A stretch of 64,000 bases of DNA from Sphingomonas sp. IC081. GTDB lineage: Bacteria; Pseudomonadota; Alphaproteobacteria; Sphingomonadales; Sphingomonadaceae. Shown here piece after piece: positions 14,882 to 25,850 of this stretch. The DNA lies in the NCBI RefSeq assembly GCF_006874585.1, contig NZ_CP029762.1, forward strand, positions 1-64,000. The letters are read 5' to 3'. Each line of letters opens with the position of its first letter. Position 1 is the first letter of the stretch. Below the pieces are notes generated by a model, which was given only the letters and a program-made list of their open reading frames with translations, searched no databases and was not told the origin of the DNA. The position numbers were made by a program, and so were the translations under genes.

Positions 14882-17095
14882 TCATTCCGGTTTCAGCACG
14901 AACCATCCCGAGTATCGCGGTGTCGGGCCGCCTGCTCCCGCGTCGATGCGGTGGAGTTCTAGCCCGTTCGCGGCCACCAGCGCGTCGATGGCCGCCACGA
15001 TGTCCGGACGCTCTGGCCCATAGCCGTTTCCGGCAAAGATGCAGCCCGGACGGAGCCTTGCGAACCAGTCGGCCAGCAGGGTTTCCGCCGCCGCGCCGCT
15101 TTCGTGCAGGCAGGCGTCGACGTGGATGAAGTCGAGCGTTTCGGGATCGAACATCTCGAGCGCATCGGCAAACCCCATGCGGACCAGCGAATTGCGCTCG
15201 CGATAGGGATCGAGGTCGAGCAGTGCCTGCTTGTAGCACGCGATCTCGTCGCGGGCGCCTTCACCCTCGCACTCGCTCCAGCCCACGGTGAAGAGATAGC
15301 CCGCCTGCCCCTGGTCGAGGACATGCCGCGAGAAGGCACTGGAGGCATCGAGCGCGACCGCGGCGCTGCCGGGCGGGATCAGCCGGGCGACGTCCTCGTG
15401 CCGGGCGAAGCGCGCCGCGACATCGCGCAGGCGGCGGTTGATCCGGACGTAGTCCTCGGCATCGGGGACCGTCGGCGCCGCCGCGAGGGGCACCTCGGCG
15501 ATCGAGGCCGCAAGCGGGGCTGGTGCCGAAGCCGGACCAGCTACCGGAGTGCCCATCATCATGTCGGGTTCGGAGCGGTATTCCTGGCCCTTGATGTAGA
15601 AGGTGAGCGCCAGCGTGTTGCGCGCGCGTTCCTGCGGGCCCAGCTCGCCGACACTGTGCCAGCTTTCCTCGCTGCGGACGAAGGAATAGGCGGCGTTGGG
15701 CTTGAAGTCGTTGGTCTTGTAGTCCGCGAAGCCCTTCGGCGTGCGGGTGTGGAAGCGGGTGCCGAGATGGCGCTGGCTCTCGTCCGCGGGCAGGTAGAAC
15801 TGCAATGTGGCGATCTTCGAGGCGGCATCGGGATGGATGCCGATGCGGTAGCCGGGGAAATCGCGGTAGAGCAGCGGCACCGCGACGAGTTCGGGCAGTT
15901 CCTCGCCGAACCGGGCGCGCAGGGTCTTGCCGAACTTGTCGACGAGGGCGGCGGCCAGCGCGGGATGGGTGCAGATCTGCGTCATCGCCTGCCAGAACGC
16001 ACGGTCCTGGGGGGCGATGCGGCCCAGCGTGGCCTCGGTAAGGTCGAGCAGGCGGCGGGTAATGCGCCCGTCGGCGGCAACCGCATCGGGGTGGACGATG
16101 GGATCGAGCACATCATCGGCGGGCAGCCGCGCGACGATTTGTGCATAGAGATCGGCGGGGAAGACCTCTTCGAGGTAGATGTTCTCGCTGGGCACGGCGT
16201 CGATCGGGGCCTCGGCGATGCGGCCGACGATGCCAGCGACCACGGCGTCGACATCGACAACGACATCGACATCCGCGGGGCTGGGATCCCAGTTCACCGG
16301 CACGCTGGTGGCAGGGGCATCGCGGCGGAACAGGTAGTTCAGCACGTCGCGCGTCTGGGGTGTCGCGAACGCGGCGTTCTGTTTCTTGTGCTGGAACTGC
16401 AGCCCGGCAGCGGCGAGGATCTCGGTCACTTCATCCACTTGCGCGGCGTCGGTTTCGATCAGTTCGATCGAGACCGACTTGACCTCCTCGCGCGCCAGCA
16501 TCTGCGCGGCGCCGCGCACGATCGGCAGTTCGATGCCGTCGACGTCGATCTTCACGTGGTTGGGCACCGCCATGCCGAATTCGCCGATCAGGCTGTCGAT
16601 GTCCTGGCCGACCATGCCCTGGCGGAAGGCGGGAGCGTAAGGATTGCCCCGGAAGTCGAGCGCTTCGCCGAAGCTGCTCATCGAGGTGCCGAAGTCGACG
16701 CTGGCCAGGTTCATCGCCGCGATCGCCTTGCGGTCGGTCAGCGCCAGGCAGAGCGGGGTGACGCGGTCCTGCAGGCCGTTGAGGCCGATGTTGATGCACA
16801 GCTGGTAGTAGTTGGCGAAATGCGGTTCGAAAGCGTGGACGCGGGTGCCGCGCACCCCGGCATAGACGCTGTAGATGCCGACATTGGCGCCGATGTCCCA
16901 CAGCGTTTCGCCCGGGCGGAAGCTGTCGATCCACTCGATCGTCTCGGGCTCCTTCTGGAGCAGCGTTTCGTAGCGCCAGCCCGAGCCTTGCGCCATGTAA
17001 CGGATCTCGCGGCCGCGGGCTTCGAGCCGCCCGACGTTTCCGGCACCGAGCTGCCGGCTTACCTCGCTAAAGAATCCTGCCGTGCCGGCGTTCAT
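14882..17095 (-). CDS. Three-domain protein: FkbM methyltransferase, 2OG-Fe(II) oxygenase, C-terminal methyltransferase-like
   Basis: 737 aa. Residues 1-260 are an FkbM-family SAM methyltransferase (LWDIGANVGIYS at 65-76, VKIDVDGIELPIVRG at 181-195). Residues about 305-505 look like a 2-oxoglutarate/Fe(II) oxygenase, with candidate iron ligands HxD at 421-423 and His480 and a 2OG-binding Arg near 490. Residues about 560-737 resemble a MTase_24-type SAM domain (DFIHVDACLHE, then LRPGCIFAGNGYG), with a weak glycine-rich loop. No signal peptide, so cytoplasmic. It lies 171 bp after a catecholate-type TonB receptor on the same strand; single-domain 2OG oxygenases are often beside such receptors. 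This suggests tailoring of an imported or secreted ligand, but the substrate is unknown. Domain boundaries are by eye. Confidence 0.75.
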   Translation of the reverse strand: MNAGTAGFFSEVSRQLGAGNVGRLEARGREIRYMAQGSGWRYETLLQKEPETIEWIDSFRPGETLWDIGANVGIYSVYAGVRGTRVHAFEPHFANYYQLCINIGLNGLQDRVTPLCLALTDRKAIAAMNLASVDFGTSMSSFGEALDFRGNPYAPAFRQGMVGQDIDSLIGEFGMAVPNHVKIDVDGIELPIVRGAAQMLAREEVKSVSIELIETDAAQVDEVTEILAAAGLQFQHKKQNAAFATPQTRDVLNYLFRRDAPATSVPVNWDPSPADVDVVVDVDAVVAGIVGRIAEAPIDAVPSENIYLEEVFPADLYAQIVARLPADDVLDPIVHPDAVAADGRITRRLLDLTEATLGRIAPQDRAFWQAMTQICTHPALAAALVDKFGKTLRARFGEELPELVAVPLLYRDFPGYRIGIHPDAASKIATLQFYLPADESQRHLGTRFHTRTPKGFADYKTNDFKPNAAYSFVRSEESWHSVGELGPQERARNTLALTFYIKGQEYRSEPDMMMGTPVAGPASAPAPLAASIAEVPLAAAPTVPDAEDYVRINRRLRDVAARFARHEDVARLIPPGSAAVALDASSAFSRHVLDQGQAGYLFTVGWSECEGEGARDEIACYKQALLDLDPYRERNSLVRMGFADALEMFDPETLDFIHVDACLHESGAAAETLLADWFARLRPGCIFAGNGYGPERPDIVAAIDALVAANGLELHRIDAGAGGPTPRYSGWFVLKPE

Positions 17096-17215
17096 GACAT
17101 GCCTCCAGAAAATCCATCGCCCGCAAGGATGCGGGCCGTCTGAGGATTTATAGACTGGAAACGACCCCGAGCCGGATGCGCGGCCCCGGAAATGCGGGGC
17201 CTCGGCATCGCATGA

Positions 17216-17242
17216 CCGGGGCGGGAACTCTGCCCGCCCCGG
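17216..17242 (-). promoter_or_regulatory. GC-rich hairpin between TonB receptor and fusion gene
   Basis: CCGGGGCGGG (17216-17225) pairs with CCCGCCCCGG (17233-17242), a 10-bp stem with a 7-nt loop and no T tract. It may attenuate or stabilise the transcript, lowering fusion-gene expression relative to the receptor. Confidence 0.5.
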
Positions 17243-17266
17243 CCGTGCATCGATCCGGACTGCGGA

Positions 17267-19654
17267 TCAGTACTTGAAGCTGACCGTGCCGATCACCGTA
17301 CGGCCCGCTGCCTGGTGGGCATAGTGGGTCGAATAGGCCTGGTCGTAGTAGAGCTTGTTGGTGATGTTCAGCGCATTGACGCGCACCGCGATATTGTCGG
17401 TGATGTCGTAGCTGGCGTTGGCATCGAAGCGCCAGTAGCTGGGCACGTACGTCGCGCGGGTCTTGACGATGGTGAACACGCCGTTCGTGTAAGTACGGGT
17501 GTCCGAGAAGCCGCCGTAGACCTTGTCCATGTAGATGGCGCCGCCGCCCAGGGTGAGCTGCGGTGTCACCTTGTAGTTGGTGAACAGCGTGAAGCTGTTC
17601 TTCGGCGTGTTCGGGAAGGCGTGGCCAGTGGCCGCCGCCGGGGCGTAGTACTTGGCCGCCGCGCCGCTCGCATCGGTGCCGGTGGTGGCGGTCAGGCCGG
17701 CGTTCAGCACCTTGGAATCCATGTAGGTGTAGCCGCCGAAGACGTTCCATTCCGGCGTGATATTGCCGCTGAAGCCCAGTTCGAAACCGCGAATGCGCTT
17801 GGTGCCGACATTGAGCACGCCGCCGTCGGGGTTGGTGGTGCGGGCATTGGTGGTGCGGGTCTGGAACACGTCGAAGCTGAGCGCCAGCGCCTCGCCGAAC
17901 AGGTTCCACTTGGTGCCCGCTTCATAGCTCGTGGTCTTGGCGACCTTGAGATCGTCGGTGCTGACGCCGGCGGTCGTCAGGCCGTTGTCCTCGCTGCCCT
18001 GGGCAAGGAACGAGCCCGGCGGGATCGCCGAAGTGGCGGTCGAGACATAGATCGTGCCGTTGGACATCGGCTTGAACACCAGTCCCGCCTGGTAGGTGAA
18101 CAGGTCGTCGGTGCGGTGCTGCCAGGTACGGGCGGCGGTGAAGGGCTTGGCGACGGCGGCCGAGGCGTCGGTGTCGTAGTGGTCGTAGCGGCCGCCGATG
18201 TTCAGCTTCCAGTGCTCGCCCAGGCTGATCGTGTCGAACAGCGAGGCCGAATAGGTTTCGCTGCTTGCCAGCGTGCGCGAGTTGGCCGGGCCCTTGACGA
18301 TCGAGCCGGTCCAGCTGTCGTAAGGATTGGGATTGGCGAGATCGGTGCAGATCGCGTTGCTGCCCGAAGTGGCGGTGGCGCAGGTGACCGCGGTGGGCAG
18401 CGCGGTGTAGCTGGTGCTATCGGCATAGTAGCTGCCGTAGCCCGATTTCTGCCAGCTGTATTCGAGCGCGGCGGTGAAGCTGTGCTCCAGCACGCCGGTG
18501 GCGAACGTGCCCGACAGGTCGAGCTGGTCGACGAGGCCCTGCTGCTTGGAATAGCGCGAGTTCACGCGGCGCGAGACGGTGCCGTAGCTATAGACGTTGC
18601 CCTTGGAATCGTCCGGCTGGGTCCAGAGGTACTTCTGGCTCGAATCCGAGAAGCGCGCGCTGTTGCGCAGGGTCAGGCCGTTGTCGAACTCGTGCTGGAA
18701 GCGGGCGGTGAACTGGTCGACCGTGGTCTTGCGAAAATCGCGGTCGGCCAGCCCGTAATAGGCATCGCGCGAACGAACCGAAGTGCCGGCGGGCGCGGTC
18801 TGGTCATTGGCGCCGGGCTGGTTCGAGATGGTGGTGAGGTAGGGAATGCCGGTGTCGGGCAGTTCGCTGGTATGAAGGTGATACCAGTCGAGCTGCAGGC
18901 TGGTCGGGCCGTTCAGGCCGAACGTGATGGACGGCGCCACGCCCCAGCGCTTCTGCCACACCGCATCCCGGCCGGCGACGTCCTGGTCATGCCACATGCC
19001 GTTGATGCGCACGCCGATGAAGTCGTTGAGCGGCTGGTTCACGTCGACGGTGATGCGCTTGTAGTCGTCGTTGCCGTAGCTGGCGTCGAGATGGGCGAAG
19101 CGGTCGGCCTTGGGGGCCTTGGAGACGAGGTTGATCGAACCGCCGGCATTTCCCGAACCGTTGGTGACGCTGTCCGAACCCTTGGTGACTTCGATGGCTT
19201 CCACCGCGAAGGTCTCGCGGCTCTGCGCGGCGATGTCGCGCACGCCGTCGAGATAGGTCGAGGCCTGGCTGTCGCTGCCGCGAATGAACGGACGGTCGCC
19301 CAGCGCGTTGCCGCCTTCGCCCGCGCCCATGGTGATGCCCGGTACGGTGCGCAGCGCCTCGGCGAGCGAGGTCGAATTGGTGTCGCTCAAGAGCCGGCTG
19401 GAAATGACCGTGATCGAGCGCGGGGTATCGATCAGCGGCGCGGTCGCCTTGGGGCTGGAGAGGGTGTCGACCTTGTAGCCGTCATCGTCGATCGCGGTAT
19501 CGGACACGGTCATGCCGCCGAGGCGCGCGGGCGCGGCTTCGGTGCTGTCCTGTGCAAGCGCGGGCGCGGCGCTTGTCGCCAGTCCGATGCAGCTCAGCGC
19601 GAGATAGGCCTGCGCTGCCGTGGCGGACGAATGACGGAAACGGGAAGTGGACAC
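17267..19654 (-). CDS. TonB-dependent siderophore receptor (catecholate/Fiu-like)
   Basis: 795 aa from GTG 19654, which has AAGGAGG just upstream; the frame continues 25 codons further but without a ribosome site. A signal peptide ends near AAPALAQ. The plug has the TonB siderophore-receptor pattern: IDTPRSITVISSRLL, LAEALRTVPGITMGAGEGGNA, DRPFIRGSDS, YLDGVRD, VEVTKGSDS. The barrel closes with aromatic-rich strands (QAAGRTVIGTVSFKY). It imports a ferric siderophore across the outer membrane with TonB energy. A Fur-box-like sequence overlaps its leader. The downstream fusion gene probably acts in the same pathway. Confidence 0.9.
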   Translation of the reverse strand: MSTSRFRHSSATAAQAYLALSCIGLATSAAPALAQDSTEAAPARLGGMTVSDTAIDDDGYKVDTLSSPKATAPLIDTPRSITVISSRLLSDTNSTSLAEALRTVPGITMGAGEGGNALGDRPFIRGSDSQASTYLDGVRDIAAQSRETFAVEAIEVTKGSDSVTNGSGNAGGSINLVSKAPKADRFAHLDASYGNDDYKRITVDVNQPLNDFIGVRINGMWHDQDVAGRDAVWQKRWGVAPSITFGLNGPTSLQLDWYHLHTSELPDTGIPYLTTISNQPGANDQTAPAGTSVRSRDAYYGLADRDFRKTTVDQFTARFQHEFDNGLTLRNSARFSDSSQKYLWTQPDDSKGNVYSYGTVSRRVNSRYSKQQGLVDQLDLSGTFATGVLEHSFTAALEYSWQKSGYGSYYADSTSYTALPTAVTCATATSGSNAICTDLANPNPYDSWTGSIVKGPANSRTLASSETYSASLFDTISLGEHWKLNIGGRYDHYDTDASAAVAKPFTAARTWQHRTDDLFTYQAGLVFKPMSNGTIYVSTATSAIPPGSFLAQGSEDNGLTTAGVSTDDLKVAKTTSYEAGTKWNLFGEALALSFDVFQTRTTNARTTNPDGGVLNVGTKRIRGFELGFSGNITPEWNVFGGYTYMDSKVLNAGLTATTGTDASGAAAKYYAPAAATGHAFPNTPKNSFTLFTNYKVTPQLTLGGGAIYMDKVYGGFSDTRTYTNGVFTIVKTRATYVPSYWRFDANASYDITDNIAVRVNALNITNKLYYDQAYSTHYAHQAAGRTVIGTVSFKY

Positions 19655-19668
19655 GGTGCCTCCTTGTT

Positions 19669-19687
19669 GCAGATGATTATTATTTGC
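19669..19687 (-). promoter_or_regulatory. Fur-box-like operator before the TonB receptor
   Basis: GCAGATGATTATTATTTGC is an imperfect 9-1-9 inverted repeat resembling the Fur consensus, immediately upstream of the receptor ribosome site. A second, weaker AT-rich Fur-like stretch lies near 19904-19924 (TTGAGAGCGATTATTAATA). Iron repression is inference. Confidence 0.5.
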
Positions 19688-19740
19688 GATGGATGCGCGG
19701 ATCGCTGGCGAAAATGGCTTTCGATCCACGGAAAACGGGG

Positions 19741-19772
19741 CAGGAACGGCAGGCGGCAGGAACGGCAGGCGG
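19741..19772. repeat. Two tandem copies of a 16-bp unit
   Basis: CAGGAACGGCAGGCGG is repeated exactly at 19741-19756 and 19757-19772, between the two candidate Fur-like sites in the 364-bp upstream region. No gene lies here. Confidence 0.8.
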
Positions 19773-20018
19773 CAGGTCGCCGCAAGCGCTGCGAGAACGG
19801 GCTCAGCGCATGGCGCGGCCGTGGCGTAAAAACACCCTGACGTTCCGGCACGCGGGGCTGGAACCGGCCGTGATCCTCATGTCTGTCCTGCCTGACTCGT
19901 TATCTATTGAGAGCGATTATTAATAGCGACAACCGGACCGCGCAAGCTGGACATTTGTATCAATCGTCGCACCCGCCCCCGCTCCCCCCGGCCGAGCCTC
20001 TCGCTTTCACCCGATCCC

Positions 20019-21367
<1,349 letters not shown>

Positions 21368-21371
<4 letters not shown>

Positions 21372-23128
21372 GTCGGGTTTCCGAAAGTGAGGCGCAGGCA
21401 GGTGGACCAGCCGGGCCGCGCGGCGAGCGTGACGGTGCCGCCATGCGCCTCCATCACGCGCCGGACGATGGCGAGGCCGAGCCCGGTGCCGCCGGGGCGG
21501 CGCGAGACGAAGGGGCGGAACAGGCTGTCGGCGATCTCGGCGGGAATGCCGGGGCCATCGTCGCAGATGTCGATCGTGGCGGGCGGGCCGGGCGCGGCGA
21601 TCAGGGCGACCGTGCTGCCGAGCGCCCGCGCATTGTCGACGAGGTTCGCCAGCGCCCGGTCGAGCGCCATCGGGTCGGCGGTGACGGTCATGCCTGCGGG
21701 CACCTGTGCCTCGATCCCGAAACGCCCTGCCAGCATCGTCACGTCGAGCGGGCGGGGGCTGAGGGTCCAGGCCCGGGCATAGTCGAGGATGTCGGTGATA
21801 AGGTGGTTCATGCGCGCCACCTGTTCGGCGATCTCGCCGCGGACATCGGCGGGGGCGCCGGTCGCGGCCATGGCGACGATGCCCAGCGGATTGCGCAGGT
21901 CATGCGCGACGGTGGCCGCCAGCGCGCCGATTTCGGCAAGGCGGGCCTCGCGTTCCTCGGCAACGAGGCGCTGCGCGGCGGTCAGGCGGCGGGCGGCTTC
22001 CCCGACCAGCGCGGCGAGGCGCTCGGCGATGTGGCGGGTGGCAAGGGGGGCGTCGTCCCACCCGGACAGCGTCACCGTCTCGCCTGCCAGCACGAGGTGG
22101 GGGCCGTCTTCCGGCAGGCCGAGGCGGGTGCGCAGCAGGGTGTTGGCCCGTGCCGCAAGACTTGCCGTGTCAGCCGGCTCGGCCAGTTGGTCGCGCCATG
22201 TGGCAATATCGGTTTCGCTGACTTGGCCGCCGGGAAAGACCAGCCTGTCGACCCATCGCTTCATCGGCGTCAGCACCGCCATGCCCAGCAGCAGCGTGGC
22301 GGCGAGCGCGGTCCAGGTCGCCAGGAATCCGGCGGGGCGCCCGGCCAGCGCCAGCGGTAGCGCGGCGATCAGCGCGCTGGCCATGCCGGCGCCGGCCAGC
22401 AGCAGCACCCACACGAGCGCGCGGCGCGCCCAGAGGTCGACGGCCATGAAACGGTGGCGCACGATGCCGTAGACCAGCGCCACCGAATAGAGCGGCAGCA
22501 GCAGCACCGGGAAGGGATAGATCGCTATCCCCAGCGCCGGAAACGCGAAGCCGGTGAGGGCGACAAGGCCGAGGCCGCTCGCCACGAAAACGGCGCGGGC
22601 CTGCTCGCTCTGGCGCCGGATCTCGCCGCTGCCCCGGCGTTGCCCGAGCCAGGTCCGGAGCAGGCGCAGGTGCCCGGCGAGGGAGAGCAGGCCTGCCGCG
22701 CCGAGGACGCCCCAGCCGCAGGGCGAGGGCACGAAAAAGCCCGGAAAACCCCGCCATGGCACGACCGCGCCGACGCCGAACACCAGTCCCACCGTCGCCG
22801 CGAAGAGCGCCGCGGCATAAGCGGCGATAGCGACCGGGCGTTCGCTGGCACAGCGGGCATAGGCAAATACCAGATGGACAAAAGCTGCGGCGGGGAGCGG
22901 GGAGAGCGCGACACACACGGTGCTGAACGTCCCCGAGGCAGGGCCGAGCAGCGCCGGTGCGGCCTGCGCGATGCTCCAGAGGGCAACACCGCAAAGGAAC
23001 ACCACCAGCAGCCGTCCACCCGGCAGCATCCGCGCGCGCAGCGCCACGAAGACAGCCAGCAGCAGGCTGGCGAGCGCGGTCAGCGCGAGCGCGCCGACAT
23101 AGGCAAGGATGCCGAGTGCTGTATCCAT
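21368..23128 (-). CDS. Membrane histidine kinase with 7TM-type N-terminus
   Basis: 586 aa from ATG 23128. About the first 300 residues are hydrophobic helices with the 7TM-kinase signature YGIVRHRFMAVDLWARRALV. A cytoplasmic GAF-like remnant (around residues 335-390) leads to the H box EIGALAATVAHDLRNPLG and an HATPase domain (NLVDNARAL, DDGPGIP, GGTGLGLAIV). It resembles NtrB/PrsK-type kinases that pair with sigma54 regulators. It is translationally coupled to the response regulator. The sensed signal probably arises in or near the membrane. Confidence 0.9.
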
Positions 23129-23153
23129 CGTTAACACCATACCACGGCTTCCT

Positions 23154-23170
23154 GTTTACATCGTTTACAT
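23154..23170. promoter_or_regulatory. Direct repeats, possible upstream activator sites
   Basis: GTTTACAT occurs at 23154-23161 and again at 23163-23170, about 80-90 bp upstream of the sigma54 promoter -24 element. That distance suits an NtrC-type enhancer; a related GTTAAC lies at 23130. Binding is inference. Confidence 0.35.
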
Positions 23171-23230
23171 TTCGCTCTGCTCCGCGGCCCCGCTTTTCGG
23201 CGAATTTGCGGCCATGCTCATTAGGCACAG

Positions 23231-23248
23231 CAATTGGCGGGCCAATTG
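23231..23248. promoter_or_regulatory. Palindrome overlapping the -24 element
   Basis: CAATTGGC-GG-GCCAATTG is a perfect 8-bp inverted repeat with a 2-bp centre, whose right half runs into the -24 TGG of the sigma54 promoter. A protein bound here would block RpoN polymerase. Confidence 0.45.
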
Positions 23249-23262
23249 GCACGGGCGTTGCA
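23247..23262 (+). promoter_or_regulatory. Sigma54 promoter of the membrane operon
   Basis: TGGCACGGGCGTTGCA matches the consensus TGGCACG-N4-TTGCA at every defined position, with correct GG/GC spacing. The transcription start should fall near 23273, 44 bp before the first gene of the operon (23317). Confidence 0.9.
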
Positions 23263-23316
23263 ATTCACCTTTTGCGCCTGCCGATCCCCGGCGGGCCGAC
23301 GAAGGGAACCCACGCC

Positions 23317-23640
23317 ATGCTGGCTCCGATCTCCGCCTTGCTCCTCACTTATGCCCTGACCGCGCTGGTCGCCACGCTCGCCGCCGTCGTCCTGTGGCGG
23401 CCGCTGTCGATCCTGCTGGCCGAACTGTGCGGCACCGAGGAGCGCTCGCGCTTCTGGACGGTCTGGTCGATGGTGATGATGGTCGCCACGCCGATGCTGT
23501 TCGTGTCGATGAGCAGTGTTGCCGTCCGCCCGGCCGATCTCATTCGCGGCACGATGACGAGCGCGCTGATGGGCGTCTTGCTGGCGCTGGTGGGCATGGG
23601 CCTTGCGGTCTGGACCCGCAGCCCGCGCCGCGACGCGTGA
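23317..23640 (+). CDS. Small three-helix membrane protein, unknown family
   Basis: 107 aa. Hydrophobic segments about residues 3-25, 49-68 and 80-98 indicate three membrane helices; a short charged loop LCGTEERSRFW lies between the first two. The start has GAAGGGAA upstream. I do not recognise a family. It is the first gene after the sigma54 promoter and its stop is 11 bp before the next gene, so it is part of a three-gene operon. Confidence 0.75.
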   Translation: MLAPISALLLTYALTALVATLAAVVLWRPLSILLAELCGTEERSRFWTVWSMVMMVATPMLFVSMSSVAVRPADLIRGTMTSALMGVLLALVGMGLAVWTRSPRRDA

Positions 23641-23651
23641 GGGCGGCGGCG

Positions 23652-24935
23652 ATGCATGTCCTGATCGTCGGGGCTGGCGGCTTCATCGGCCGCCACGTCG
23701 CCGGCCGCTTGCTGGCCGCCGGTGCGCGCGTGACCTTAGCCGCGCGCGCACCGGAGCGGCTGCGGCGGTCCTTTCCCATGGCGCGGACGCTGGCCTGCGA
23801 CCTCGCCCATGACCGGGCGGCGGACTGGGCGCCGCGCCTTGCCGGCATCGACGCGGTGGTGAACTGCGCCGGGATCATCGGCAACCGCGTCGACTATGCG
23901 GGGGTTCACGACCGGGGCGCGCGGGCACTGTTCGATGCCTGCCTGGCGGCGGGGGTGGGAAGGGTGATCCAGATCTCCTCGCTCGGCGCCGACGAGAGCG
24001 GGGTGACCGCCTATCACCGCAGCAAGAAGCGGGCGGACGATCACCTCATGGCCCTCGACCCGGCGGGCGAGCGGATGGGCTGGGCGGTGCTGCGGCCCTC
24101 GCTGGTGATGGGGCGCGGCGGGGCCAGCACGGCGCTGTTCACGGCGCTGGCGGCGCTGCCGCTCCTGCCCCGGCTCGGTTCCGGGCGCTGGCAGGTGCAG
24201 CCGATCCATATCGACGATCTGGCACGGGCGGTCCTGCGGCTGCTGGAGCGGCCCGGGCCGCTGGCCTGCGCGCTCGATGCGGTGGGGCCGCAGGCGGTCA
24301 GCACCGATGAGCTGACCGAAGCGCTGCGCGGCTGGCTGGGGCTGGCGCAGGGGCGGGCGCCCAAGCTCTCCTTGCCGAAACCGCTGCTGGCGCTGGTCGC
24401 CCGGCTCGGCATCGGTCCGGCCACGCGGGAGAGCCTGACGATGCTGGCGGCGGGCAACACCGCGCCGTCCGCGCCGTTTGTCGCCGCGCTGGGCTTTTGC
24501 CCGATGACGCTGGGCGAGGCGCTCGCCCGGTACCCGGCCTGCGCGGCGGACCTCACCGAAGCCCGCCTGCGCGCGCTGGCGCCGGTGCTGGCGGGATTGC
24601 TGGCGCTGGTGTGGCTGGGCGGCGGGATCGTCTCGCTGGCCCTTGCGCCGACCGCCACGGTTGCCCCGTGGCTCGGCCGGGTCGGCCTGGCCGGACCCGG
24701 GGCGACGGCGGCGCTCTGGGCCGGATCGCTGGCGGACATCGCCGTGGGCCTCGGCCTGATCCTGCGCCGCCGCGGCGCGCCGCTGGCAGGGGTGGTGCTG
24801 ATGGCAGTCTATACCGCGATCCTGACCGCCGCCGCTCCCGAACTCTGGGCCGATCCGTTCGGCCCGCTGGTCAAGAACCTGGCCGTTCTCGGCCTTTCGC
24901 TGGCCCTGTTTGCGATGGAGGGGCGCCGTGGCTGA
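23652..24935 (+). CDS. NAD(P)-binding epimerase-like SDR fused to a DoxX-like membrane domain
   Basis: 427 aa. Residues 1-290 form an atypical short-chain dehydrogenase: VLIVGAGGFIGRHVAGRLLAAGA nucleotide site, VVNCAGIIG, QISSLGADESG, and YHRSKKRAD in the position of the YxxxK pair. From about 300 onward four helices form a DoxX-like domain. This architecture occurs in complex-I-associated-like/YcjG-type SDRs, but the substrate is unknown. A GTG at 23637 overlapping the previous stop is an alternative start. Its end overlaps the next gene by 8 bp. Confidence 0.85.
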   Translation: MHVLIVGAGGFIGRHVAGRLLAAGARVTLAARAPERLRRSFPMARTLACDLAHDRAADWAPRLAGIDAVVNCAGIIGNRVDYAGVHDRGARALFDACLAAGVGRVIQISSLGADESGVTAYHRSKKRADDHLMALDPAGERMGWAVLRPSLVMGRGGASTALFTALAALPLLPRLGSGRWQVQPIHIDDLARAVLRLLERPGPLACALDAVGPQAVSTDELTEALRGWLGLAQGRAPKLSLPKPLLALVARLGIGPATRESLTMLAAGNTAPSAPFVAALGFCPMTLGEALARYPACAADLTEARLRALAPVLAGLLALVWLGGGIVSLALAPTATVAPWLGRVGLAGPGATAALWAGSLADIAVGLGLILRRRGAPLAGVVLMAVYTAILTAAAPELWADPFGPLVKNLAVLGLSLALFAMEGRRG

Positions 24936-25401
24936 CTATTTCCTGCTCAAGACGATCCATATCCTCAGTTCCACGCTGCTGCTGGGCACCGGGCTCGGCA
25001 CGGCGTTTCACGGCTGGATGGCGAACCGCAGCGCCAGCCTCGCGGCGCGGCGGGTGGTGAACCGCAATGTCGTGCTGGCGGACTGGCTGTTCACCGCGCC
25101 TGCGGTCATCGTCCAGCCGGTGACCGGGGTGTGGCTGGCGCGGCTTGCGGGCTTTCCCCTGAGCAGCGGCTGGCTGGTCGCGGCCATGCTGCTTTATGCG
25201 GTGGTGGGGGCCTGCTGGCTGCCGGTCGTGTGGATCCAGATCGCGATGCGCCGGATCGCCGACGACACGCCCGAGGGCGCGTCCTTGCCGCCGCGTTATC
25301 ACCGCCTGGCGCGCTGGTGGTTTGCGCTCGGCTGGCCCGCATTTCTGGGCGTGATCGTGATCTTCTGGCTGATGACCGCCAAGCCGGAGATCGCGTTGTG
25401 A
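24928..25401 (+). CDS. DUF2269-family membrane protein
   Basis: 157 aa from GTG 24928 (VADYFLLKTIHILSSTLLLGTGLGTAF), preceded by GGAGGGG and overlapping the SDR stop. Four hydrophobic helices, with the conserved KxxHIxSSxxLxGxGxG opening and VQPVTGVWLAR segment of the DUF2269 family. It commonly follows SDR-DoxX genes, suggesting one membrane complex. Function unknown. Confidence 0.85.
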   Translation: MADYFLLKTIHILSSTLLLGTGLGTAFHGWMANRSASLAARRVVNRNVVLADWLFTAPAVIVQPVTGVWLARLAGFPLSSGWLVAAMLLYAVVGACWLPVVWIQIAMRRIADDTPEGASLPPRYHRLARWWFALGWPAFLGVIVIFWLMTAKPEIAL

Positions 25402-25484
25402 CCCGCGCGCGCTTGCGGGCGGCGCGGGCGGGCGCTACCAAGGCGCCTGCCGAAGCGTGCTCATGCACGTTGCGGCATGATCGC

Positions 25485-25700
25485 GCCGGTGCCCCGAAAG
25501 GGGCTTAATAGGGAATATGGTGGGAGGGGATTTCCCCTCGAATCCGTGGCTGTCCCTGCAACTGTAAGCGGCGAGCGCGATGCATATCGCGGCGGGGCAA
25601 GGATCTCGCCGCAGCCACTGGGCCGGACGCTAAATCCTGCGAGGCCCGGGAAGGCCGTGCATCAAGCGATGACCCGCGAGCCAGGAGACCTGCCGGCGCA
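25485..25700 (+). promoter_or_regulatory. Cobalamin (B12) riboswitch
   Basis: Conserved elements occur in order: the GGTGCCCCGAAAGGGGCTTAA entry with AATAGGGAA, the core GCAACTGTAAGCGG, GCCACTGG, and the B12 box AGCCAGGAGACCTGCC at 25679-25694. It precedes a Ni/Co permease, a classical B12-controlled gene. With cobalamin bound, permease expression should fall. Confidence 0.95.
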
Positions 25701-25850
25701 TGGTCGCTCTTGCCTTGGTCCAGGGGATGGCCGCGGCACGGAAACTCCGTCTGAGCGACGCATGTGCGGCGGGGGCCGCACCGGCATTCGTGCCGGGCGT
25801 CAGGTGGCGTCCGTCCGGCACGGCGATGCCGGCCGCAGGCGCGGCAGGCT

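Noticed and set aside
19902..19925. A second definite Fur box upstream of the TonB receptor
   Set aside because: AT-rich and partly dyadic, but too imperfect and too far (about 250 bp) to list as its own feature.
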